Source: Pontibacillus yanchengensis Y32
GTDB lineage: Bacteria > Bacillota > Bacilli > Bacillales > BH030062
DNA: 64,000 nt
Assembly (NCBI RefSeq): GCF_000770635.1
Contig: NZ_AVBF01000007.1
Location: 37,113 to 101,112, forward strand
Reading direction: 5' to 3'
The notes below the pieces were generated by a model. It was not told the origin of the DNA. It did not search any database and saw only the letters and a program-made list of their open reading frames with translations. Shown in pieces: positions 56,802-64,000 of the stretch; the stretch's first letter is position 1; the number at the start of each line of letters is the position of its first letter. Position numbers and translations under genes: made by a program.

Positions 56802-57488
56802 ATGATTTTGACAACATCATTTAATTGGCACAAAGAGGTAGAGAAAAAATGGGACCAAAATGTAACATTCTGGTCTGAGAAAAGTCGAGCGATGTGGGAC
56901 CATGGCAGTCGATCATCGATTGTTCCATTTATTGAAAAGCATGTAGGAAAAGGGAGTTACATAGGGGATATAGGATGCGGAGATGGTTATGGCTCCTATA
57001 AATTAAAAGAAGCGGGATATGATGTGATAGGTGTTGACCTCTCTCCTAAAATGGTTGAACATGCGAACAAAGTCTGTGATGAGAATTTATGCTTTAAATT
57101 AGGTGATTTAGCTTCACTACCATTTGAAGATAATACATTTGATGCTTTGATTGCAATTAATTCCATCGAATGGACAGAGGAACCTTATCTAGCACTAAAG
57201 GAGTTAAAACGAGTACTAAAGCCAGGCGGTTTATTATGTGTAGGACTCCTAGGCCCAACTGCAGGGCCTAGACAAAACAGCTTTAGAAGACTTTTAGGGG
57301 AAAGTGTTATCTGTAATACAATGATGCCTTGGGAGTTTGAACAATTGGCCTTAGAAAGTAGCTGGAGCGTCATAGATGGCCAAGGAGTGTATAAAGAGGG
57401 TGTAAAACCAGAACACTATGAAACCCTTCCTAAACAGCTTAAACAAGCACTGACATTCATGTGGCTTTTTATGTTTCAAAAGGAGTAA
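56802..57488 (+). CDS. Class I SAM-dependent methyltransferase
   Basis: A protein of about 228 residues in the methyltransferase 11/25 group. Motif I is IGDIGCGDGYGSYKLKEAGY, the acidic strand-2 end is VIGVDLSPKMVEHA, and DALIAINSIEWTEEPYLAL and LKPGGLLCVGLLGP complete the Rossmann fold. The substrate is unknown. The start is ambiguous between ATG 56793, ATG 56802 and TTG 56808. It follows the DUF421 gene by about 50 bases and ends in a terminator. Confidence 0.85.
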   Translation: MILTTSFNWHKEVEKKWDQNVTFWSEKSRAMWDHGSRSSIVPFIEKHVGKGSYIGDIGCGDGYGSYKLKEAGYDVIGVDLSPKMVEHANKVCDENLCFKLGDLASLPFEDNTFDALIAINSIEWTEEPYLALKELKRVLKPGGLLCVGLLGPTAGPRQNSFRRLLGESVICNTMMPWEFEQLALESSWSVIDGQGVYKEGVKPEHYETLPKQLKQALTFMWLFMFQKE

Positions 57489-57528
57489 GCTAGATATAAT
57501 AGTTGATACGAGACTTATATGCGTGAGA

Positions 57529-57567
57529 AAAAAAGAGCTTGGATTATAAGAAATCCAAGCTCTTTTT
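57529..57567 (+). terminator. Terminator after the methyltransferase gene
   Basis: AAAAAGAGCTTGGATT and AATCCAAGCTCTTTTT form a 16-bp perfect stem. It abuts the left target duplication of the mobile element. Confidence 0.95.
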
Positions 57568-57706
57568 AATTTAAGGCTGTGTTAAAGTTTGTTGTTGATA
57601 TAATTGAAGTATTATGTTCTTCTATATAAGCACCATTAAATTGAAGACTTGGAATCGAGATATTATGGATTAGAGAAATGTTTCCGTTGTGTTAATTTAG
57701 AGAAAA

Positions 57707-57830
57707 GATGGGCCGGGAAATAGCTCGCTTTCCTGTGGACGAACGGTCAAGCCTCCTCGGGCAAAAATCGCCCTGCGGGGTCTTGACACATCCGTTTTTC
57801 CACGGGAGTCTCGCCATTTCCCGGCCCATC
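57707..57830. repeat. GC-rich palindromic subunit, copy E
   Basis: GATGGGCCGGGAAAT and its perfect complement ATTTCCCGGCCCATC close the unit. Interior motifs AGCTCGCTTTCCTGTGGA, AAGCCTCCTCGGGC, CCCTGCGGGGTCTTG and CACGGGAGTCTCGCC are shared with copy C. Confidence 0.88.
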
Positions 57831-57900
57831 TTTGCGTTCGTGTGGTATAACGGAAACATAGCCAGGCTAGAGATTACATGACACAAAAATGAGGCTATGC

Positions 57901-58077
57901 GGACATATAGTCTCTTATTCTTCAATTTGAAGGCTATTTTGCATTCGTAACGGACATTCAGTTCGCTATTTGGCCTAAATCACCTTAATGTAATGTGTTC
58001 TTTCACAAATAAGATACCATATGTCCGAAAGCCTCTCCAAAATAGGTTTTTTACAGTAAATAAGAGATTATATGTCC
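57901..58077. repeat. Symmetric four-site array of 20-bp GGACAT motifs
   Basis: Forward sites start at 57901 and 57952, inverted sites at 58007 and 58058, each pair exactly 51 bases apart. The consensus is close to GGACATATAGTATCTTATTT. The same four sites with the same 51-base spacing occur at 47217-47392. Confidence 0.85.
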
Positions 58078-58126
58078 GTCAAAAAAAGTTCGTACTTAGT
58101 GACTAGTCCGATCGTAACATTTCAGT

Positions 58127-58253
58127 AGGGATGGGTGGGAAACGGGGAGACTCCCGCCGGAGAAAGAGGTAGGCAAGATCCCCTGAGGGCGCTTTCCCCG
58201 AAGGTAGCTTGCCAGCTCGCCGGCAGGACGCGAGCCGTTTCCCACCCATCCCT
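58127..58253. repeat. GC-rich palindromic subunit, copy F
   Basis: AGGGATGGGTGGGAAACGG and CCGTTTCCCACCCATCCCT form a perfect 19-bp terminal pairing. Read in reverse complement, it is nearly identical to copy A at 5583-5709. Confidence 0.88.
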
Positions 58254-58426
58254 AACCCTCATTAAGCATTGGGTCCACCTAACCCAAATTATCTCGAAAC
58301 CAAGTCTTTCAGATTATGCTTCTTATCTTGAATAAAACTATTTAGATTAGTTGATTCCAAAATCAACACCAAACTTTAACAAAGCCTAATTTAAAAGTAA
58401 AGAAAGCATAAATTACTGGCGCATAA

Positions 58427-58636
58427 GTGTCTAGCTCCAGCGCACAGCAACTAGTATGCTTCCCTCGCCTCCGTACGATAAGTTAACATCGAATCACTTC
58501 GTTCTTCGTGTTTCCTTTCGGCCCACACGAGGTGGGTTGGTTCGATGTTGCTGCGTGACGCAGCGGTTTTAATCGAACTTCCGCATAAGCAGGACAGTTT
58601 GTACGTCACTAACCGGGCGCTTGCGCTTTTGTTCCT
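58427..58636. repeat. Second intergenic repeat family, copy 3
   Basis: Begins 33 bases after the right target duplication of the mobile element. Landmarks TCTAGCTCCAGCGCACAGC and TACGATAAGTTAACATCGAA at the left, CAGTTTGTACGTCACTA and GGGCGCTTGCGCTTTTGTTC at the right. The central module is at 58520-58582. The rest of the gap to 58789 shows no gene. Confidence 0.85.
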
Positions 58637-58788
58637 GTGGTTAAACAGTTAAGAGATTGTCTAATGGGAGTTGATTTATACCTAGCAGGAAAAACTGCCA
58701 CTTGGATGGTGTTTCAGAAAATAACTCGAGATCAGTAGCAACAATCGAGGGAAAGTGTGGTTTGCACTACAATAGTTAGAGTACTAAC

Positions 58789-58826
58789 AAAAAGCAAGGG
58801 ATGTTGACTATGTAGCCCCCTTGCTC
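58789..58826 (-). terminator. Terminator of spoVB (minus strand)
   Basis: Read on the minus strand, AGCAAGGG pairs with CCCTTGCT, followed by TTTTTG, 10 bases after the spoVB stop. Confidence 0.8.
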
Positions 58827-58834
58827 TATTTATA

Positions 58835-60382
58835 CTATTTTCTTTTGAAAAACGGGAGTTGCTTAATTTCTTCAGCGGTGATAAAACGGAATAAGAACAG
58901 TAGCATGGTGTAGACGGTAGTGAACAGGATTAAAATGAGTAAAAATGGTAGAACGTGCATGGTAGCCTCTTGAAAAAAATCATTTAGTTTATCTCCAACT
59001 AACCAGGTCAACATAATAAGCGTTATCATTTTAAACACATCCAATATAGGAATCTTAAACTGGATAGCTCTCATTAGCGTAAATAAGTGCAAGAATGTCA
59101 CTAATACCACCCCTACAACAATAGCTAAAGCGACACCCATAATCCCAAATTCTGGTTGGGTAGCTAGGGTTAATAGCACTGCAAACTTAACAAATGCACC
59201 AATTAGACTGTTCCACATGGCAGCTTTAGCCAAATCTAAAGCTTGAAGTGCTGCTTGTAGTGGTGCTTGAAAATAAAGCAATAAGAAACAAGGAGCCATT
59301 ACAATTAAAAAGCGGGAAGCATTAGCATGTCCATACATAAACGTTAATATTGGCGTTGCGAAAATAGCAAGTACCACTGTCGCTAATGCACCTGATGCGA
59401 AAGATAATCGTATTGCTTGATGAATACGGTAGTGAATGAGTTTTATGTCTTTTTTTGCTCCAGCTTCACTAATATTTGGAACAAGTGCAACCGATAGAGA
59501 ATGCGTAATAAACGTTGGAAGCATAAGAAGCGGTAACGCATATCCAGTTAACTCCCCATACTGTTTCGTAGCCAAGGCTGTCTGAACTCCGGCAATTGCT
59601 AGGCTCTGTGCTACTAGGATAGGCTCAAGAAAGAAAGATAACGAACCAACTAGCCTGCTACCGGTTGTTGGTAAGGCAATCGAAAGAAGTTCATTTAACG
59701 TGTCTCTTCCTTCCTTCAAATAAGAAGCGAATTTTTTTCTTATTTTAATACGTTTTTTCATTTTGAACATCCGGATCATATATAACAAGGAACATAACTC
59801 TCCAAGTACGACAGAAAACATAGCGCCAGCTGCAGCATATTCTACACCATAAGGAGCTAATGCTTTTGTAAATAAAGCGACAAATGTAATTCGTACTACT
59901 TGCTCAATGACTTGAGAATAGGCTTGAGGTTTCATGTTTTGTCTACCTTGGAAATATCCTCGAAGTACTGAAGATATTGCAACGATTGGAACGATAGGAC
60001 TGATAGCGAGTAGAGGATAAAGGGTTCGCTCATCCGTAAGTAGTGTCTTGGCGAGTAATGGTGCCAGAAAAATCATTCCCGCTGTGAAAATAATACTTAA
60101 AACCCCTGTTACGACAAGCGAAATTACAAGGATTTTTTTGATTTTTAGTAAATCTCCATGAGCTTCAGCTTCAGCCACTCGTTTGGATATAGCAACTGGT
60201 AACCCAAATTGAGTAAGAGTAATGACAAGAATAAGTGTGGGGATAGCCATCATATATAGGCCTACACCTTCTTCACCCATTATTCTTGCTACTACAATGC
60301 GGTTTACAAAACCTAAGAATCTTGTAATCATTCCTGCTGCTATTAAAATAAGCGTTCCTTGTAAAAAGGTTTGCTTGCTCAT
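58835..60382 (-). CDS. spoVB: Stage V sporulation protein B, MOP-superfamily lipid flippase
   Basis: A 515-residue polytopic protein with about 14 membrane segments, member of the MATE/polysaccharide-transport group and needed for spore cortex synthesis, probably by moving lipid II in the mother cell. The N-terminal GTLILIAAGMITRFLGFVNR, GEEGVGLYMMAIPTLILVIT, SVLRGYFQGRQNMKPQAYSQ and ALPTTGSRLVGSL segments are typical of SpoVB. GAAGGTAGGG precedes the ATG. It is transcribed opposite to its neighbours, from a candidate sigma-E promoter. Confidence 0.93.
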   Translation of the reverse strand: MSKQTFLQGTLILIAAGMITRFLGFVNRIVVARIMGEEGVGLYMMAIPTLILVITLTQFGLPVAISKRVAEAEAHGDLLKIKKILVISLVVTGVLSIIFTAGMIFLAPLLAKTLLTDERTLYPLLAISPIVPIVAISSVLRGYFQGRQNMKPQAYSQVIEQVVRITFVALFTKALAPYGVEYAAAGAMFSVVLGELCSLLYMIRMFKMKKRIKIRKKFASYLKEGRDTLNELLSIALPTTGSRLVGSLSFFLEPILVAQSLAIAGVQTALATKQYGELTGYALPLLMLPTFITHSLSVALVPNISEAGAKKDIKLIHYRIHQAIRLSFASGALATVVLAIFATPILTFMYGHANASRFLIVMAPCFLLLYFQAPLQAALQALDLAKAAMWNSLIGAFVKFAVLLTLATQPEFGIMGVALAIVVGVVLVTFLHLFTLMRAIQFKIPILDVFKMITLIMLTWLVGDKLNDFFQEATMHVLPFLLILILFTTVYTMLLFLFRFITAEEIKQLPFFKRK

Positions 60383-60428
60383 AGTAAAGCCCTACCTTCT
60401 CAAAAAATTGAAATTCATATACAATGAA

Positions 60429-60458
60429 TGTATATGCGAAAAAGGTGGTCAAGCATGA
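60429..60458 (-). promoter_or_regulatory. Candidate sigma-E promoter of spoVB
   Basis: On the minus strand TCATGCTT (complement of 60451-60458), a 14-base spacer and CATATACA (complement of 60429-60436) resemble sigma-E elements. The -10 is part of a dyad CATATACA/TGTATATG (about 60416-60436). spoVB is sigma-E dependent in B. subtilis. Confidence 0.45.
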
Positions 60459-60508
60459 CAAGCAATCAAGATTGTTTTTGATTTTACATAAGCAGGAGGA
60501 GCGAATAG

Positions 60509-61003
60509 TTGAAAGAAAAGTTAATAGATTTTTTTATTCATACGTTTGATTTTTTACCACCAGAGATGGTAGTGATGGTCATATCGGCAATGCCAATTCT
60601 AGAGTTAAGAGGGGGACTTCCTGTCGCTTATGGAGTGTATGATTTCACTTTTTTTAAATCATATATGTTAAGTGTATTTGGAAACATCCTCCCAATCATT
60701 CCGTTATTATTGTTATTTCATCCCATTAGTAATTGGTTTATGCGTTTTCCATGGTATGAAAAAATGTATCATTGGATTTATGAGCGTACGATGAAAAAAA
60801 GCTCAAATGTTGAAAAATTTGGTGCAGTCGGATTGATTTTATTTACAGCCGTTCCATTGCCTACTACCGGAGCATATAGTGCTTGCTTAGCAGCAGCATT
60901 TTTTGCGATTCGTTTTTGGTACGCTTTTCTATCAATCGCTATGGGTGTGTTGATTGCAGGTATTGTGGTAGGGGCCCTATCCCTATCGGTGTCCTTTTTA
61001 TAG
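60509..61003 (+). CDS. COG2426 'small multi-drug export' family membrane protein
   Basis: A 164-residue protein with four to five membrane segments. The motifs AMPILELRGGLPVAYGVYD and FTAVPLPTTGAYSACLAAAFF define the family (Pfam putative small multi-drug export). The transport annotation is historical and unproven; the motif pair resembles DedA-like half-helical hairpins. TTG start with AGGAGGAG upstream. comN starts 35 bases downstream, so they may be co-transcribed. Confidence 0.85.
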   Translation: MKEKLIDFFIHTFDFLPPEMVVMVISAMPILELRGGLPVAYGVYDFTFFKSYMLSVFGNILPIIPLLLLFHPISNWFMRFPWYEKMYHWIYERTMKKSSNVEKFGAVGLILFTAVPLPTTGAYSACLAAAFFAIRFWYAFLSIAMGVLIAGIVVGALSLSVSFL

Positions 61004-61038
61004 AATATATTAATAGACAGTTGATGGAGGGGAGCAAA

Positions 61039-61365
61039 GTGGAAGAAGGAAAAACGGTTGTTGAGTGGAAAAAGTGGATTGAACCTGTTTTGCAAAGTAA
61101 GGTAGAGGAATTCCATATGCTGGGTTATGAAAAAGCACGGAAAGAAGAAATATGGGATTGCTTGATTCATAAAGTATGGAAGGGTAAACCAAATAAACGA
61201 TTGTATGAAATTGTCCAAGACGTTTTCCATCTTAGTGTCGGTACATATATGGCTTATTTAACTGTTCAAGCTTATCAAAGCGATGATTTGTTGGCTTCCA
61301 TTGAAGCATTACGCTACAATTATCCAGAGAGTGAAAGTCATGAAGAAGCAGAAATGTATGATTGA
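61039..61365 (+). CDS. comN: ComN-type post-transcriptional regulator
   Basis: A 108-residue helical protein. In B. subtilis, ComN (YrzD) binds the comE 5' region and affects competence gene expression and its localisation at poles and septa. Recognisable core: LQSKVEEFHMLGYEKARKEEIWDCLIHKVWKG, then RLYEIVQDVFHLSVGTYMAYL. GTG 61039 is preceded by GGAGGGGAG. Located next to secDF as in B. subtilis. The secDF promoter -35 overlaps its stop codon. Confidence 0.85.
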   Translation: MEEGKTVVEWKKWIEPVLQSKVEEFHMLGYEKARKEEIWDCLIHKVWKGKPNKRLYEIVQDVFHLSVGTYMAYLTVQAYQSDDLLASIEALRYNYPESESHEEAEMYD

Positions 61366-61391
61366 CAGGGCTTGTAAAACATTTCTATAAT
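61362..61391 (+). promoter_or_regulatory. Consensus sigma-A promoter of secDF
   Basis: TTGACA (61362-61367) and TATAAT (61386-61391), both perfect hexamers, are separated by 18 bases. The -35 contains the comN stop codon. The expected start site (about 61398) is immediately before the dyad GGCATAAAG/CTTTATGCC at 61401-61424, so the mRNA would begin with a hairpin. Confidence 0.82.
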
Positions 61392-61495
61392 TGCTTTATT
61401 GGCATAAAGTCCTACCTTTATGCCCGATTTATGATTGTTATAAGATGAATGTTGTAAGATAAGGGTTGTTGGAGAAGAAGGAGGCATAAACACTC

Positions 61496-63865
61496 ATGAT
61501 TAAACGGAGTCGTATCGTTGCCTTTTTTCTATTGTTGTTGATATTTGCAGGAACAATAGGAACAACGATACAAGGAATATCAAAGGACATTCGCCTTGGA
61601 TTGGATCTGCAAGGTGGATTTGAAATTCTATATGAAGTAAAGCCAATTGAAGAAGGGCAAGAAATTAATCGAGATGTTATGGAAGCGACAGTGGAAACCA
61701 TTTATCGTCGTGTTGACGCACTCGGTATTAGTGAAACAAATGTAAGCATCGAAGAAGATGATCGAATTCGCGTTCAATTAGCTGGTATTGATGATCAGCA
61801 AAAAGCTAGAGAGCTGTTATCTACATCAGCTCGATTGTCATTTAGAACGATTGATGATGATCCTATTCGAATTAATGATCAACCATTAAGTTTAGAGTTA
61901 GAAGAAGAAAATGAACCAAATGAGCCCGATACAGAAGAAGGCGAAATCTTCAATGGTTCTAACATCGTTGAGGGTAGTGCACAACAAGCATTTAACCAAC
62001 AAACCAATGCACCAATGGTTACCCTTAAGGTAAAGAATGCAAATGATTTTGCTCAAGTAACAGAAAAGGTTGCCGCTCTAGGAGACGATCCTTCTACACC
62101 TGCTTATAGTGAAAATTCTATGGTCATTTGGATGGACTTTGATGAAGGTGATTCTTACTTAGCTGAACTACAAAAGCCAACAGAAGATCAGAAATTCATT
62201 TCAGCTCCACGAGTTAACGAGCGCTTAATGACAAGTGATGTGCAGATTACAGGTAACTTCACTGTAGAATCAGCAAAAGAACTTGCAAATATCATAAACG
62301 CTGGTTCTCTTCCTGTAGATATGGAAGAGAAGTTCTCTACATCAGTTGGAGCACAATTTGGTGCTCAAGCTATGAATAAAACAATCCTTGCTGGTGCTAT
62401 TGGTATTGGATTAATTTTCATATTTATGATGTTTTATTACCGACTACCAGGTGTAGTAGCAGTCATCACATTATCTCTATATATCTACTTGATTCTTCAA
62501 GTATTTGAGTGGATGAATGGTGTGTTAACACTACCTGGAATTGCAGCACTAGTGCTAGGTGTTGGTATGGCGGTCGATGCCAATATCATTACCTATGAAC
62601 GAATAAAGGAAGAATTGAAAGCTGGTAAATCAACACTATCTGCTTTTAAATCAGGGAATAGTCGTTCCTTAGCTACAATACTAGACGCTAACATTACCAC
62701 ATTGTTAGCTGCCGTTGTACTGTTTGCCTTTGGTACAAGCTCTGTGAAAGGCTTTGCTACTATGTTGATTCTGAGTATCATAGTCAGCTTCATCACAGCT
62801 GTTTACGGTTCACGTCTATTGCTAGGGTTATGGGTGAATAGTAGAGCCCTGAACAAGAAGCCTGGATTCTTTGGTGTTAAACAAAAAGACATCAAGAATA
62901 TTGAAGATGGTGAAGAAGTAGAAGCCAAAGTCTTAGGTAGAGAGTTTGATTTTGTTAAAAATCGTAAGAAATTCTTTGGTCTATCTATCTTCCTAGTACT
63001 TGCCGGAGCGGTTATTATTGCCTTTAATGGTCTAAATCTAGGAATTGACTTTACAAATGGCTCTCGTGTGCAGGTTCTAGCAGAGAACACCATAGATGTG
63101 GATGAAATTGAACAAGATTTCGAAAACCTTGGGCTTAATCCAGAAAAAATCAATTCTTCTGGCGACAACAATGAAATAGCTGTTGCCCGCTTTGATGAGG
63201 AACTAACAAAAGATCAAATTGCTGAAATTCGAACGACACTTGGAGAGAAATATGGAAGTCCTGAGAACATAAACACAAGTATTGTTTCTCCAATTGTTGC
63301 ACAAGAGTTAGTGAAAAATGCGGTGTATGCTGTAGCTATTGCCTCCATCGGGATTATTATTTACGTAACAATCCGATTTGAATTCTACTTTGCATTGACT
63401 GCTATCGTGGCATTGTTGCACGATGCATTCTTCATTATCGCGTTGTTTAGTATTACTCGACTAGAATTTGATATTACGATCATTGCAGCGATACTGACGA
63501 TAGTTGGTTATTCCGTCAATGATACAATCGTGACGTTTGACCGAATTCGAGAGAACTTGAAGCTCAAGAAACGAGTACGAACATTTAAAGAACTTTCAGA
63601 AGTTGTCAATCGAAGCCTCATGCAAACATTGCCTAGAAGTATCAACACAGTTCTAACGGTAATCTTTGCAGCACTCATGTTGATGTTATTCGGTGCAACT
63701 TCCATCACGAACTTCTCCTTCGCATTAGTGATTGGACTTATCGCAGGTACGTACTCCTCCTTATTTATCGCAGCACAACTGTGGTTAGTATGGAGAGGTA
63801 GCATGCTAGATAAAAAACCAATCCAATACGTTGAGAAAAAGAAAACTGGTGGACCACAAGTATAA
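61496..63865 (+). CDS. secDF: Fused SecD-SecF protein translocase accessory subunit
   Basis: A 789-residue RND-type membrane protein that uses the proton gradient to aid late steps of Sec export; works with YajC, also encoded here. The SecD half has DIRLGLDLQGGFEILYEV, the large external P1 domain with an acidic insert around 135-155, LPVDMEEKFSTSVGAQFG and the motif GIAALVLGVGMAVDANIITYERIKEEL. The SecF half begins near 480 (LGREFDFVKNRKKFFGLS), with LNLGIDFTNGSRVQV and YSVNDTIVTFDRIREN. The single fused chain is normal for Bacillus. AAGGAGG precedes the ATG. Confidence 0.97.
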   Translation: MIKRSRIVAFFLLLLIFAGTIGTTIQGISKDIRLGLDLQGGFEILYEVKPIEEGQEINRDVMEATVETIYRRVDALGISETNVSIEEDDRIRVQLAGIDDQQKARELLSTSARLSFRTIDDDPIRINDQPLSLELEEENEPNEPDTEEGEIFNGSNIVEGSAQQAFNQQTNAPMVTLKVKNANDFAQVTEKVAALGDDPSTPAYSENSMVIWMDFDEGDSYLAELQKPTEDQKFISAPRVNERLMTSDVQITGNFTVESAKELANIINAGSLPVDMEEKFSTSVGAQFGAQAMNKTILAGAIGIGLIFIFMMFYYRLPGVVAVITLSLYIYLILQVFEWMNGVLTLPGIAALVLGVGMAVDANIITYERIKEELKAGKSTLSAFKSGNSRSLATILDANITTLLAAVVLFAFGTSSVKGFATMLILSIIVSFITAVYGSRLLLGLWVNSRALNKKPGFFGVKQKDIKNIEDGEEVEAKVLGREFDFVKNRKKFFGLSIFLVLAGAVIIAFNGLNLGIDFTNGSRVQVLAENTIDVDEIEQDFENLGLNPEKINSSGDNNEIAVARFDEELTKDQIAEIRTTLGEKYGSPENINTSIVSPIVAQELVKNAVYAVAIASIGIIIYVTIRFEFYFALTAIVALLHDAFFIIALFSITRLEFDITIIAAILTIVGYSVNDTIVTFDRIRENLKLKKRVRTFKELSEVVNRSLMQTLPRSINTVLTVIFAALMLMLFGATSITNFSFALVIGLIAGTYSSLFIAAQLWLVWRGSMLDKKPIQYVEKKKTGGPQV

Positions 63866-63879
63866 TGAATTCACATATT

Positions 63880-63911
63880 AAGCCCTGCGCCTAAAGCGTA
63901 GGGTTTTTTTA
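63880..63911 (+). terminator. Terminator after secDF
   Basis: AGCCCTGCGC and GCGTAGGGTTTTTTT pair with one mismatch, followed by a T-run. Confidence 0.88.
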
Positions 63912-63949
63912 TGATATGTAAAAAATGAAAATGAAAGGTTATTCAATAA

Positions 63950-64000
63950 TCGAGGCATAATCTTGAAGACTTGGATTCGAGATATTATTGGGGAGGGAGT
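63950..64000. repeat. Left edge of another composite-element copy, cut by the window end
   Basis: GAGGCATAATCTTGAAGACT at about 63953 followed by TGGATTCGAGATATTATTGG repeats the subterminal box seen near 57641 and (inverted) near 6137-6172. GGGGAGGGAGT at the very end may be the beginning of a GC-rich palindromic subunit. Confidence 0.65.

Larger units (their letters stand above)
57567..58394. mobile_element. MITE-like composite element with 8-bp target duplication
   Basis: The element proper is 57575-58386 (812 bp). Its ends are inverted repeats matching at 23 of 25 positions (left GGCTGTGTTAAAGTTTGTTG; right, read inward, GGCTTTGTTAAAGTTTGGTG). TAATTTAA lies directly outside both ends (57567-57574 and 58387-58394), a perfect 8-bp direct repeat. 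No transposase frame exists. Internal order: subterminal box, palindromic subunit E (57707-57830), a symmetric array of four GGACAT sites (57901-58077), inverted subunit F (58127-58253), inverted subterminal box. This is the best preserved copy in the window. Confidence 0.85.

Noticed and set aside
58135..58335. 66-residue frame downstream of the methyltransferase gene
   Set aside because: It translates palindromic subunit F; the same peptide fragments arise from copies A and B in other frames.
57575..58386. A remnant transposase in the composite element
   Set aside because: All frames are short and broken, and the conserved features are palindromes and spacing, not codons.

Overview
The window is a contiguous chromosomal stretch of a spore-forming, low-GC Gram-positive bacterium of the Bacillaceae. 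The gene order (hemAXCDBL, spoVID-ysxE, valS-folC, spoIIB-maf-radC-mreBCD-minCD-spoIVFAB, rplU-prp-rpmA-spo0B-obg-pheBA, safA-coxA-yebC-bofC-ruvAB-queA-tgt-yajC, spoVB, comN-secDF) follows the Bacillus subtilis hemA-to-secDF arc closely. The retained RNase G gene (absent in B. subtilis) and the abundance of GC-rich intergenic repeats fit halophilic or marine genera such as Halobacillus, Pontibacillus or Thalassobacillus. The genus is an inference.

Region 1 (1-5510): the tetrapyrrole operon, with hemA truncated by the window edge. Region 2 (5510-9190): a repeat-filled gap, then spoVID and ysxE for the spore coat, a small minus-strand gene, and a valine T-box leader ahead of valS. Region 3 (9189-13268): valS and folC. 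Region 4 (13392-26089), the accessory centre of the window: a membrane GAF-GGDEF diguanylate cyclase, a mobile-looking repeat element, then a compact type IV pilus cluster. The cluster reads unknown membrane protein, VanW/G5-like protein, pilB, pilT, pilC, pilin, prepilin peptidase, pilM, pilN, pilO. It sits exactly where B. subtilis has only comC, so the prepilin peptidase here may also serve competence pseudopili. PilB carries two copies of the MshEN c-di-GMP binding motif and the cyclase lies next door, which suggests local c-di-GMP control of pilus extension.

Region 5 (26287-38371): spoIIB, maf, radC, two unknown exported or membrane proteins, the shape and division genes mreBCD-minCD, the pro-sigmaK processing pair spoIVFA-spoIVFB, and rng. 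Region 6 (38385-43092): L21 leader, rplU, the L27-processing protease prp, rpmA with its cleavable N-terminus, spo0B, obg, pheB, pheA. Region 7 (43418-49128): spore genes safA, a CotS/YutH-like kinase-fold gene, nadE, a CoxA-like lipoprotein, yebC, bofC. Region 8 (49224-57488): a tiny minus-strand gene, ruvAB with a LexA-box-like site, DUF2905, queA, tgt, yajC, a TIGR04086-type membrane gene, an ArsB/NhaD transporter, a DUF421 protein and a methyltransferase. Region 9 (57489-63911): a large non-coding repeat cluster, spoVB, a COG2426 membrane protein, comN and fused secDF.

Non-coding structure is unusually rich. One family is a MITE-like composite element: an 812-bp copy at 57575-58386 has near-perfect terminal inverted repeats and an 8-bp target duplication, a 675-bp copy lies at 15165-15839, and degraded or truncated copies lie at 5515-6172, about 47205-47550 and the right window edge. 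Inside it are about 125-bp GC-rich palindromic subunits and, in two copies, a symmetric array of four 20-bp sites with 51-bp spacing. A second family of roughly 210-270 bp occurs at three loci; its central module of about 63 bp is inverted in one copy and reappears inside a palindrome of the first family.
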